Of a DNA stretch of 64,000 bases, positions 17,151 through 23,786 are shown in pieces. The stretch is taken from assembly GCA_964411675.1 (NCBI GenBank), contig CAYPLR010000003.1, forward strand, positions 1-64,000, in the 5' to 3' direction. The stretch comes from JAAYBG01 sp964411675. GTDB taxonomy: Bacteria; Bacillota_I; Bacilli_A; ML615J-28; CAG-698. Every line of letters begins with the position of its first letter. The stretch's first letter is position 1. A program made the position numbers and the translations under genes. A model generated the notes under the pieces. It searched no databases, was not told where the DNA came from, and was given only the letters and a program-made list of their open reading frames with translations.

Positions 17151-17387
17151 AAAGTCGGTGGATATCAGGAATGGCAAAAAGGGACCAATGAAAATATTGG
17201 TGGCTTAATGAGAAAATTATATTCGAAAGGTAGGAATTCATTTAAAATAAATGATCAAGAATTAAAGAAAAAGTAATAGAGTTAAACAATAAGGCTAGAA
17301 AAGGTTTAAATTTTAAACTTCTAATGAAATTTTATGTGAATAGACATTTTCGAATATGTTGCACTTAAATTGACAAATCACCTACAT
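17151..17387 (+). mobile_element. Remnant of the 3' end of an IS30-family element
   Basis: The reading frame at 17172-17273 gives WQKGTNENIGGLMRKLYSKG, and after a one-base shift 17273-17344 gives VIELNNKARKGLNFKLLMKF. Together they match the C-terminal end of IS30 transposases (GTNEN, PKG and NNRPRK motifs). The last bases (GTTGCACTTAAATTGACAA, 17359-17377) look like an IS30-type terminus. The element is truncated and frameshifted. It abuts the first minor-capsid repeat, so it probably inserted into that gene. Confidence 0.7.
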
Positions 17388-17829
17388 CAAAAACGATGGA
17401 AAAGCATTGAAAACACTGGAAGGCCATAAAGTATATTTATTAAGCGATGCAACAAACTCTAACATCGTAACAACTCGAAATGGTAACGTTTGGAATAATT
17501 CTATTTAAGTTGGATTTAATTGCAGACATTACACAATTCCTTTTGTTTCTGGAACTGTACCAATTATTAAGTACGATCCAAAAATAATCGAAAAGGAACG
17601 CGAAATAACTTCTATGCAGCGTAAATATGAGCGTGCAATCGTGAATGGTAAAACATATCATAAATTGCTAGTTAGAGCTGAAAAAGACGGTTCATCATCG
17701 ATGAGTAAAGAATTGCTTGCTAGGAAAAAACAAGAAGCAAGGAATTATTACCTGACTATGAATGAAAAGTATAAAGCCTTTTGCAGTGATAATAAACGTG
17801 CATATTATCCGTGGCGAACTCAAACTATG
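17388..17829 (+). repeat. Long direct repeat, copy 1 (partner 19839-20280)
   Basis: 442 bp identical to 19839-20280 at a constant offset of 2451 except for about three substitutions by eye (near 17426, 17444 and 17826). It covers the conserved carrier part of the minor capsid gene, including the shared TAA, and identity stops exactly where the variable C-terminal domains begin. Confidence 0.95.
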
Positions 17830-18437
17830 CTCAGCAGAGAGGACGAACTATTAGATAAGCAAAATGTTATTTCTAGTGAAAAAGAATTGCAAAAAGAGGA
17901 AAAAAATGATATAATAAGTATAAATAAAGGTGGTTTAGTTAACGTAAAAACTGGCAAGGTTGTGGAGACACAAATTAGAAAAGTAGACCCTAAATCACTA
18001 AAAGGATTTAATAAAAAAACTGGTTGGAATGTTGATTGGACAAGTTTAGGGCTTAAGGTAGAAGTATATGCAATCACAGTTAAAGATGATAAGCGTTTGC
18101 AAGGATTAGTAGGATTTGAAAAGAAGGAAGATTACCAATCAATGTATGTTAATTGGATGTCAACTGCACCACAAAACAATAAATTACTAAACAATGGTGA
18201 AAAAGAATATGATGGTGTTGGATCAATGTTGATTGCAAAAGCTGTAGAAGAAAGTATCAAAGCAGGATATGATGGGCATATGCATGGAATAGCTAATACC
18301 AGTAAAACATTAGATTATTATGTTAAAATTGGGGAGCGCGGCAAATAGGTGGATCTGGTAATGAATACAAATTCGAAATACGAGAAGGTGCAGCTTTAGA
18401 ATTGATTGAAAAATATGGTTTAAAAAAGGAGAATTAA
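17388..18437 (+). pseudogene. Phage minor capsid protein 2 C-terminal part fused to a GNAT-like domain (copy 1, broken)
   Basis: The first 145 codons match the C-terminal part of Phage_min_cap2 proteins (GFNCRHYTIPF, then a helical Lys/Arg-rich tail ending in AYYPWRTQTM). The start is lost behind the IS30 remnant and an in-frame TAA lies at 17506-17508. The remainder is a variable domain with the features of a GNAT acetyltransferase (YVNWMSTAP, a YDGVGSMLIAKAV acyl-CoA loop, GIANTSKTLDYYVKIG). A frameshift near 18335-18345 ends the frame at 18348; the missing tail (ARQIGGSGNEYKF...LKKEN) continues in another frame to 18437. An internal ATG at 17614 could start a 244-residue product. A capsid-carried effector is the likely original form. 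Confidence 0.75.
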
Positions 18438-18438
18438 A

Positions 18439-18711
18439 ATGCCAATTGAAATAAACGGAAAAGTAATCGAGTTTAATAAAATACCAAAAGAAGGCATAAA
18501 ACATAAGTATAGTATCAGAGATCAAGGCAAGTATACAGATTTAATGGAAAAAAAAGATGAAGAATGGACAGAAGAAGAAAAAGCATTTGTACTTGACATG
18601 GAAAAAGCAACTTATGAGTACATGATGGAAGCATATGATTATCCAGAAGAAGTTGTAAAAGGATATGTAAAAACCATGCGTAAACAAACAAGAGAAACAA
18701 TGGGATGGTAG
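18439..18711 (+). CDS. Small acidic protein following the GNAT-like domain; immunity-gene position
   Basis: A 90-residue protein that I do not recognise. It is charged, has no signal or membrane segment, and is probably alpha-helical in the second half (EEEKAFVLDMEKATYEYMMEA). It starts one base after the end of the broken GNAT-domain frame, with AAGGAG just upstream, so it was translationally coupled to that domain. The equivalent position after the second capsid copy holds a different small gene. That pattern is typical of immunity genes of polymorphic toxins; the role is inferred from context only. Confidence 0.6.
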   Translation: MPIEINGKVIEFNKIPKEGIKHKYSIRDQGKYTDLMEKKDEEWTEEEKAFVLDMEKATYEYMMEAYDYPEEVVKGYVKTMRKQTRETMGW

Positions 18712-18714
18712 TAT

Positions 18715-18745
18715 AGACTTAGCTTAAATCTAAGTCTTTTATTTT
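18715..18745 (+). terminator. Hairpin terminator between cassette and Tad2-like gene (copy 1)
   Basis: Arms AGACTTAG (18715-18722) and CTAAGTCT (18730-18737), then TTTATTTT. An almost identical hairpin is at 20982-21004. It belongs to a 137-bp repeat (18715-18851 and 20982-21118). Confidence 0.75.
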
Positions 18746-18767
18746 GTTCAGAAAGTGAGGTGAAATA

Positions 18768-19013
18768 ATGGACTTTGGAGAAGCTTTAAAAGCACTAAAA
18801 GCAGGAAAGAAAATATCTCGAAAAGGTTGGAATGGTAAAGGAATGTGGTTAGAATTACAAGTTCCTGATGAGCACAGTAAAATGACATTACCATATATTT
18901 ACATTGAATACCCAGTCAATCCAGAACATCACGCGTATCCTAATGGATCTAGATGTCCGTGGCTTGCAAGTCAGACTGATATGTTAGCAGAAGATTGGGA
19001 AGTAATAGAATAA
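18768..19013 (+). CDS. DUF2829 protein, Tad2-like (Thoeris anti-defence family)
   Basis: An 81-residue protein with the complete DUF2829 pattern: MDFGEALKALKAGKKI near the start, RKGWNGKGMWL, and the C-terminal PWLASQTDMLAEDW. The phage protein Tad2, which sequesters the cyclic ADP-ribose signal of Thoeris defence, belongs to this family. Many DUF2829 proteins are untested, so anti-Thoeris activity is inference. It has a strong GAGGTG Shine-Dalgarno and lies between two hairpin terminators. A truncated second copy is at 21035. Confidence 0.82.
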   Translation: MDFGEALKALKAGKKISRKGWNGKGMWLELQVPDEHSKMTLPYIYIEYPVNPEHHAYPNGSRCPWLASQTDMLAEDWEVIE

Positions 19014-19027
19014 AACAATTAATAACG

Positions 19028-19056
19028 AGGCTTTGAGAAATCAAGGTCTTTTATTA
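19028..19056 (+). terminator. Terminator after the Tad2-like gene
   Basis: Nine-pair stem with two G-U pairs (19028-19036 with 19041-19049), GAAA tetraloop, then TTTATTAT. Confidence 0.65.
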
Positions 19057-19074
19057 TACAAAAAGGAGGTCAAT

Positions 19075-19641
19075 ATGTTTAAAAAACTAATGAATATTTT
19101 CAGAAAGAAAGGAGGTAAGAAAGAAGTGGATGATGTAAAGTCATTAATTAAAAAGATGCTTAACGGAGAACAACTTACCGAAGAAGAGCTTGCAAAATTA
19201 AAAGAGTATAGCGCTTCTGAAAGCGAGGAACCAGAGAATAAGGAAGGAGATCCTAATCCTTCTGAAGAGCCAAATGAGGAAAGTAGCAACGAGGAAACAC
19301 CTCCTACTGAAGGCACTGAAACGCCAAACGAAGAACCAGAGAATCCGGATGAACAACCACCGTTGGAAGAGCCACAGACAGAAGATGAAACTCCTGCTGT
19401 ACCAAACAATGGTGAAGAGGAACAGCCTATTCCTGAAACTCCTCCAGTTCAAGAGCCAATACAAAATTCGGTTGAGTAAGAAACAATTGCTGAATTAAAG
19501 CTAATGGTAAAAAAACTTGGAGAGCAAGTGCAAGAAGTAAGGATGCTAGTAGTTGAAAACACGAAGAAGCCAGAACAGGCAACAAAGCCTAGTGAAACTA
19601 AGATTACAGATCCTTACTCAAACAAATTTTTTGATTTTTAA
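19075..19641 (+). pseudogene. Acidic phage structural protein, scaffold-like, interrupted by TAA
   Basis: A frame of 189 codons with one internal TAA at 19477-19479. Before the stop lie a basic start (MFKKLMNIFRKKGGKK), a short helical part and a long Glu/Pro-rich low-complexity stretch. After it come a coiled-coil-like segment (LKLMVKKLGEQVQEVRMLV) and an end TDPYSNKFFDF. Size, acidity, final helix and position before a capsid-type start suggest a phage head scaffold, but I cannot name a family. AAGGAGG precedes ATG 19075. A 134-residue truncated product is possible. Confidence 0.6.
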
Positions 19642-19665
19642 AATAAGACATAAGGAGGAAAACAC

Positions 19666-20736
19666 ATGTCATTTACACTACAAACAGTATCACAAGCAGT
19701 TGCAGAAAGGCAAATTAGAGATAAAATCCACCATAATGAAAATGATAGTATTATTGGATCTAATGATTATGTTTGGATATCAAGCCATGCCGATTGTTCT
19801 AGTCGATGTGAAAAGTGGCAAGGGAAGTTGTACTGCACCAAAAACGATGGAAAAGCATTGAAAACACTGGAAGGGCATAAAGTATATTTATTAAACGATG
19901 CAACAAACTCTAACATCGTAACAACTCGAAATGGTAACGTTTGGAATAATTCTATTTAAGTTGGATTTAATTGCAGACATTACACAATTCCTTTTGTTTC
20001 TGGAACTGTACCAATTATTAAGTACGATCCAAAAATAATCGAAAAGGAACGCGAAATAACTTCTATGCAGCGTAAATATGAGCGTGCAATCGTGAATGGT
20101 AAAACATATCATAAATTGCTAGTTAGAGCTGAAAAAGACGGTTCATCATCGATGAGTAAAGAATTGCTTGCTAGGAAAAAACAAGAAGCAAGGAATTATT
20201 ACCTGACTATGAATGAAAAGTATAAAGCCTTTTGCAGTGATAATAAACGTGCATATTATCCGTGGCGAACTCAAACGATGATAAATAATGAGTTTAAAGA
20301 AGAAAAAAATACAACAACTATTGGAGAAAATATTGACAAAGGGATTCCTAGTGATATAATCAATACTGTAGATGCTATAATAAATAGACAAATTAAAACA
20401 TTACTATCACAATATTTATTTAACACACCTAATGCTAATGTATTAAATATAGGTTCACAGAATAAACATAATCCTAATACGAAAGGCTATATTTTAGGAA
20501 GAAGTGTTATGTTAATTAGTAATGAAGAAATAAAACAACTTTTTAAAGAATACAATGATTCAGATGATGTAAAATTATCTGCTGGTCAGTTTAAAAGAAC
20601 AATTGAAGTTGATAAAAATGTTGCTATTTATTATGATGAGGACTCAAATGTAAGCACACCTACAAATAGGCTGACGATACATTATGGTAAAAAAGGATAT
20701 CATATTGTACCATCTAGACCAAAGGAGGATAAGTAG
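19666..20736 (+). pseudogene. Phage minor capsid protein 2 fragment fused to a Ntox50-like toxin domain (copy 2, interrupted by TAA)
   Basis: One frame of 357 codons with a single TAA at 19957-19959. The first 30 residues (MSFTLQTVSQAVAERQ...) look like the start of a different capsid gene. They join the Phage_min_cap2 motif WISSHADCSSRCEKWQGKLY, the GFNCRHY motif and the basic helical tail. After the 442-bp repeat a new domain begins, ending QNKHNPNTKGYILGRSVML, a linker, and LTIHYGKKGYHIVPSRP. This matches my memory of bacterial toxin 50 (Ntox50), a predicted nuclease of the BECR fold. AAGGAGG precedes ATG 19666. An internal ATG at 20065 has no good ribosome site. Confidence 0.78.
19839..20280 (+). 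repeat. Long direct repeat, copy 2 (partner 17388-17829)
   Basis: Second copy of the minor-capsid carrier segment, same length, no indels. Upstream it continues as capsid-gene sequence, whereas copy 1 is cut by the IS30 remnant. Confidence 0.95.
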
Positions 20737-20740
20737 AATT

Positions 20741-20983
20741 ATGGACATGCCATTATACAAATATGAGCGTAAGAAATTGGTAAAGTTATATTTAAAAAAC
20801 GGCACGATTATTATCGGCAAATCTGAGGATTATACAAAGGCTTTAGATAATCCGAACAATAAAGCAAGTTTAGATATGATGATTTATAAAATATTAGTAA
20901 ACACAAATCCAAAAAGAATTGACAGCTATGCAACGTGGTTTAATGAAGATGAAATTGAAAAAGTAGAAATATTGGAAGAGTAG
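20741..20983 (+). CDS. Small protein following the Ntox50-like domain; immunity-gene position
   Basis: An 80-residue protein starting 4 bases after the toxin-domain stop, with AAAGGAGG at 20721-20728. The opening MPLYKYERKKLVKLYLKNGT and IIIGKSEDY look like a small LSm/SH3-like beta barrel, followed by an acidic end (EDEIEKVEILEE). I do not know its family. Tight coupling to the toxin-like domain and the different gene at the same place in the first cassette argue for an immunity role. Confidence 0.65.
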   Translation: MDMPLYKYERKKLVKLYLKNGTIIIGKSEDYTKALDNPNNKASLDMMIYKILVNTNPKRIDSYATWFNEDEIEKVEILEE

Positions 20984-21010
20984 ACTTAGTTTAAATCTAA
21001 GTCTTTTATT
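20982..21010 (+). terminator. Hairpin terminator (copy 2)
   Basis: Arms AGACTTAG/CTAAGTCT, then TTTATTAT. It overlaps the stop codon of the preceding gene. Confidence 0.75.
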
Positions 21011-21118
21011 ATGTCCAGAAAGTGAGGTGAAATAATGGACTTTGGAGAAGCTTTAAAAGCACTAAAAGCAGGAAAGAAAATATCTCGAAAAGGTTGGAAT
21101 GGTAAAGGAATGTGGTTA
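20982..21118 (+). repeat. Short direct repeat with 18715-18851 (hairpin plus start of the DUF2829 gene)
   Basis: 137 bp with only a few changes by eye, covering the hairpin, the GAGGTG ribosome site and the first 28 codons of the DUF2829 gene. Divergence starts abruptly after codon 28. Confidence 0.92.
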
Positions 21119-21184
21119 TGCTTACCATTCCTAGATGAATATAACAAGATAAAGTACAAGAGTTATATTGGAGAGAAAATCTAG
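21035..21184 (+). pseudogene. Truncated DUF2829 (Tad2-like) gene, copy 2
   Basis: The first 28 codons equal the intact gene at 18768, including RKGWNGKGMWL. The next 21 codons (CLPFLDEYNKIKYKSYIGEKI; key residues Asp-Glu-Tyr) differ and end at TAG. The conserved PWLASQTDMLAEDW end is missing, so the 49-residue product is probably inactive. It could be a remnant of a different allele. Confidence 0.75.
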
Positions 21185-21241
21185 TAGTACACCTTTTTTA
21201 AAAAGAGAACATAGGATCAAATGGTATATTTATCTTCAAAG

Positions 21242-21270
21242 TTGACAATTCCAAAAGATATTGATAAGAT
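21242..21270 (+). promoter_or_regulatory. Possible promoter
   Basis: TTGACA (21242-21247), 17 bp, TAAGAT (21265-21270), before the small gene at 21291. The stretch 21185-21241 shows nothing else. Confidence 0.45.
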
Positions 21271-21290
21271 ATAAATGTGGGAGGGGTAAC

Positions 21291-21554
21291 ATGAAATTTT
21301 ATATAGACACATATTTAAAAACAAAAGAGAACCCAAGAGAACTAATTGTCACTGCAGACAACGTTATAGCGTGGGGAATCAATCCTCATCACCCTTTTTG
21401 GTATGATAGGTGTAATAAAATGATAGATTATGGATTTTCTGAGGTTGATTTAGAAGTAATCACTAAAAAGGAAGCTCTTCAAATACTTAAAAAGTGGAAT
21501 ATTAGTTTATATAATTGCCCAGCATATACTAATAATGAGACTGTAAAAAAATAG
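21291..21554 (+). CDS. Hypothetical 87-residue protein at the island edge
   Basis: Not recognised. Aromatic-rich (NPHHPFWYDRCNKMIDYGF) with a helical stretch (EVITKKEALQILKKW), no signal peptide and no membrane segment. GGGAGGGG just before ATG 21291 is a strong ribosome site, so it is probably a real gene. It has its own possible promoter and a terminator. It may be the last gene of the prophage remnant or the first chromosomal gene after it. Confidence 0.55.
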   Translation: MKFYIDTYLKTKENPRELIVTADNVIAWGINPHHPFWYDRCNKMIDYGFSEVDLEVITKKEALQILKKWNISLYNCPAYTNNETVKK

Positions 21555-21575
21555 AAAACGATAAGTTCGTTGATA

Positions 21576-21618
21576 AAAAAGCAACCTTACAATATATAAT
21601 AAGTTTGCTTTTTATTTT
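21576..21618 (+). terminator. Terminator
   Basis: AAAAAGCAA (21576-21584) pairs with TTGCTTTTT (21605-21613), long loop, T-rich tail. Confidence 0.6.
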
Positions 21619-21709
21619 AACTCTTTATTTTTATTAGATAATAATTTTTGTTTTATATTTGTAATCTCACTTTTTATTGTGATATACTAATAAACAAGGG
21701 GATGATACT

Positions 21710-22579
21710 TTGAAAATTCTTAACACATTAAATTTAATTCAAGATATATATCCCAATGGAAACTTTGATTTAAAACATTGGCAAAGTTATATAGAAAAGA
21801 TACTTCCTGGTCATAGCAATTTATTTATTAATGATATGAATGATATGATAAAGACTGGAAAATGCAATTTTGAACATGACTTTTTACCAGTTTTAAATCG
21901 TGTTTATTCCCATGAACAAGAAGTTAATCAAGCGATTCAATCTTTCCATAAAGTAGTAAAAAATATCGAAGAAAAGATGATAGAAAAGTTTAATAAATCA
22001 ATAGAAGCAGATATTATTTTATATTTAGGATTATGTAATGGAGCAGGTTGGGTAGTAAAAATTGATGATAAGCAAACAATACTTTTAGGTATTGAAAAAA
22101 TCATTGAGTTAGAGTGGTTTGATGTGCAATCAATGGTTGGCTTAATTTACCATGAACTTGGCCATATCTATCAAATGCAATATGGAATTTTAGAAAGAAA
22201 AATAGTTCGTCTTCCTGAACAATTCATCTGGCAATTATTTACAGAAGGAGTTGCTATGGTTTTTGAACAGATTTTAATGGATGATTCATCCTTTTTTCAT
22301 CAAGATAGAAATGGATGGTTAGTTTGGTGTGAGGAACATAATGATCAAATAAAGATTGATTTTTGTCTTGATTTGGAAACGATGACAGATGCAAATCAAA
22401 GATATTTTGGCGATTGGGTAGAATATCAAAAACATTCTGATGTAGGATATTATTTAGGATCTAAGTTTATTTGGTTTTTATCTAAACAATATAAATTTGA
22501 TGAAATAATCTTATTGGATATCGAAGAAGTTGTAAAACTATTTAATCAATTTATTTCCAATCTAAAGGAGAAAATATGA
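21710..22579 (+). CDS. Putative zinc-dependent protease (HExxH)
   Basis: A 289-residue soluble protein with the zinc motif YHELGH near residue 149 and a downstream FTEGVAMVFEQ that can supply the third ligand Glu. This arrangement resembles the DUF2268-type predicted proteases, a cytosolic gluzincin-like group of unknown substrate. The start is TTG at 21710, placed 6-8 bases after AGGGGAT. The ATG at 21703 is out of frame and followed at once by a stop, and the next in-frame Met is over 30 residues in. It overlaps the kinase gene by 4 bases. Confidence 0.72.
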   Translation: MKILNTLNLIQDIYPNGNFDLKHWQSYIEKILPGHSNLFINDMNDMIKTGKCNFEHDFLPVLNRVYSHEQEVNQAIQSFHKVVKNIEEKMIEKFNKSIEADIILYLGLCNGAGWVVKIDDKQTILLGIEKIIELEWFDVQSMVGLIYHELGHIYQMQYGILERKIVRLPEQFIWQLFTEGVAMVFEQILMDDSSFFHQDRNGWLVWCEEHNDQIKIDFCLDLETMTDANQRYFGDWVEYQKHSDVGYYLGSKFIWFLSKQYKFDEIILLDIEEVVKLFNQFISNLKEKI

Positions 22580-23118
22580 AAAAAATTATTTTAGTAGGTG
22601 GCGATCTAGCTGCTGGTAAAACTACATTTGCAAAGAAGATTGCAAAAGAAGCAAACTTAATCGTTTTGAATAAGGATACCATGAAAGAAATACTTGGCGA
22701 TAATATTGGATTTAAAGATAGAGCTGAGAATTTACGATTAAGCTATGCTACTTTTGAATTATTTAAATATCTTTCAAGAGAGTTTATGGAAAAGGGAATT
22801 AGTTTTATTTTAGAAAGTAATTTTCGCGAAAGAGAATTACGTTGTCTTGAGGAATTAACAAACGAATATCACTACAAAGCGATATCTTTTATTCTTACCG
22901 GGGATATTCCCGTCCTTCATCAACGCTTCATGGAGCGAATTGCAAGTAAAACAAGAAATTTAGTCCATCAAGCAGTTGACTTAAGTTCTGAAGATGATTT
23001 TAGACAGCTAATTTTGGAATCTCGAAAGGTTACTTATTTTGGAACAATTTGTAAAATAGATACAACCGATTTAAATATTGATTATCAAAAAGCAATTGAT
23101 ATAATGAATAAAAATTAA
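22576..23118 (+). CDS. P-loop kinase of the AAA_33/zeta-toxin-like group
   Basis: A 180-residue protein with Walker A GGDLAAGKTTFAKK at the N terminus, a LNKDTMKEIL motif resembling nucleotide-kinase substrate loops, ILESNFRERE in the Walker B position, and Arg-rich lid sequence (RFMERIASKTRN). Such proteins phosphorylate small molecules, nucleotides or tRNA ends, and the family also includes zeta toxins. No antitoxin gene is adjacent, so a metabolic or resistance kinase is more likely. It is coupled to the upstream protease gene by a 4-base overlap. Confidence 0.75.
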   Translation: MKKIILVGGDLAAGKTTFAKKIAKEANLIVLNKDTMKEILGDNIGFKDRAENLRLSYATFELFKYLSREFMEKGISFILESNFRERELRCLEELTNEYHYKAISFILTGDIPVLHQRFMERIASKTRNLVHQAVDLSSEDDFRQLILESRKVTYFGTICKIDTTDLNIDYQKAIDIMNKN

Positions 23119-23150
23119 AATCCAAATGGTAATTTACATTTGGATTTTTC
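23119..23150 (+). terminator. Terminator
   Basis: Ten-bp stem AATCCAAATG/CATTTGGATT with an 8-nt loop and T tail. Confidence 0.88.
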
Positions 23151-23170
23151 TTTAAAAAGAGATGAAGTCA

Positions 23171-23179
23171 TGGTATAAT
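23171..23179 (+). promoter_or_regulatory. Extended -10 promoter
   Basis: TGgTATAAT, 26 bp before the Nudix gene; no good -35. Confidence 0.6.
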
Positions 23180-23204
23180 ATGATTGTTGAAAAGAGGAAT
23201 TACC

Positions 23205-23783
23205 ATGGAAAAATATCGTGAACAAATTGAGAAATTTGTACCGACATGTGAACAAGAAAAAAAAGACAAAGAACTTATACTGGAATGTATTGATATTTAT
23301 CAAGACAAGATTCTTACCCGAGAAATTAAAATTGCTCACTTAACTGCTTCAGGATTGATTGTAAATCATGACTTTACTAAGATATTAATGGCTTACCATA
23401 ATATCTACAATAGTTGGTCATGGACTGGTGGACATGTCGATGGTGATTTAGATTTATATGAAGTAGCACTGAAAGAAGCAAAAGAAGAAGTTGGTGTGAA
23501 TAACTTAAAAGCTTTTTCAAAGGATATGATTTCTTTAGAGATTTTACCTGTTTACGGACATATTAAAAGAGAACAATATGTTAGTTGCCATTTACACCTC
23601 AACGCTACTTATGTCTTTATTGCTGATGAAAATGAAAAAACAACAGCAAAAGAAGATGAAAATAGTGGCGTACTATGGATTAAAGAAAATGAATTAGAGA
23701 AATATTGTAGTGAAGCAGAGATGATTCCTGTTTATCGAAAAATCATCCATTCTGCCTTAAAAATTAAAAAAGAAAGGTCATAA
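23205..23783 (+). CDS. Nudix hydrolase
   Basis: A 192-residue protein with a helical N-terminal part and a Nudix domain. The Nudix box reads GGHVDGDLDLYEVALKEAKE followed by EVGV. Compared with the consensus (G-x5-E-x7-RE-x2-EE-x-G), the first Glu is Leu and the Arg is Lys; the EE pair that binds the metal is kept. It may hydrolyse a nucleotide-linked pyrophosphate. AGAGGA at 23193-23198 selects ATG 23205. It stands 3 bases before the phosphoesterase gene. Confidence 0.88.
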   Translation: MEKYREQIEKFVPTCEQEKKDKELILECIDIYQDKILTREIKIAHLTASGLIVNHDFTKILMAYHNIYNSWSWTGGHVDGDLDLYEVALKEAKEEVGVNNLKAFSKDMISLEILPVYGHIKREQYVSCHLHLNATYVFIADENEKTTAKEDENSGVLWIKENELEKYCSEAEMIPVYRKIIHSALKIKKERS

Positions 23784-23786
23784 ATT

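Noticed and set aside
19075..19500. Long open frames on the minus strand and in shifted frames of the acidic scaffold-like gene
   Set aside because: They are products of the repetitive GAA/CCA codon pattern and have no ribosome sites.
16907..21560. A complete prophage or integrative element
   Set aside because: No terminase, portal, tail, lysis or intact integrase gene is present, and no right attachment site was found.
22576..23118. Zeta-type toxin of a toxin-antitoxin pair
   Set aside because: The adjacent gene is a large HExxH protein, not an epsilon-like antitoxin, and the fold also covers ordinary small-molecule kinases.
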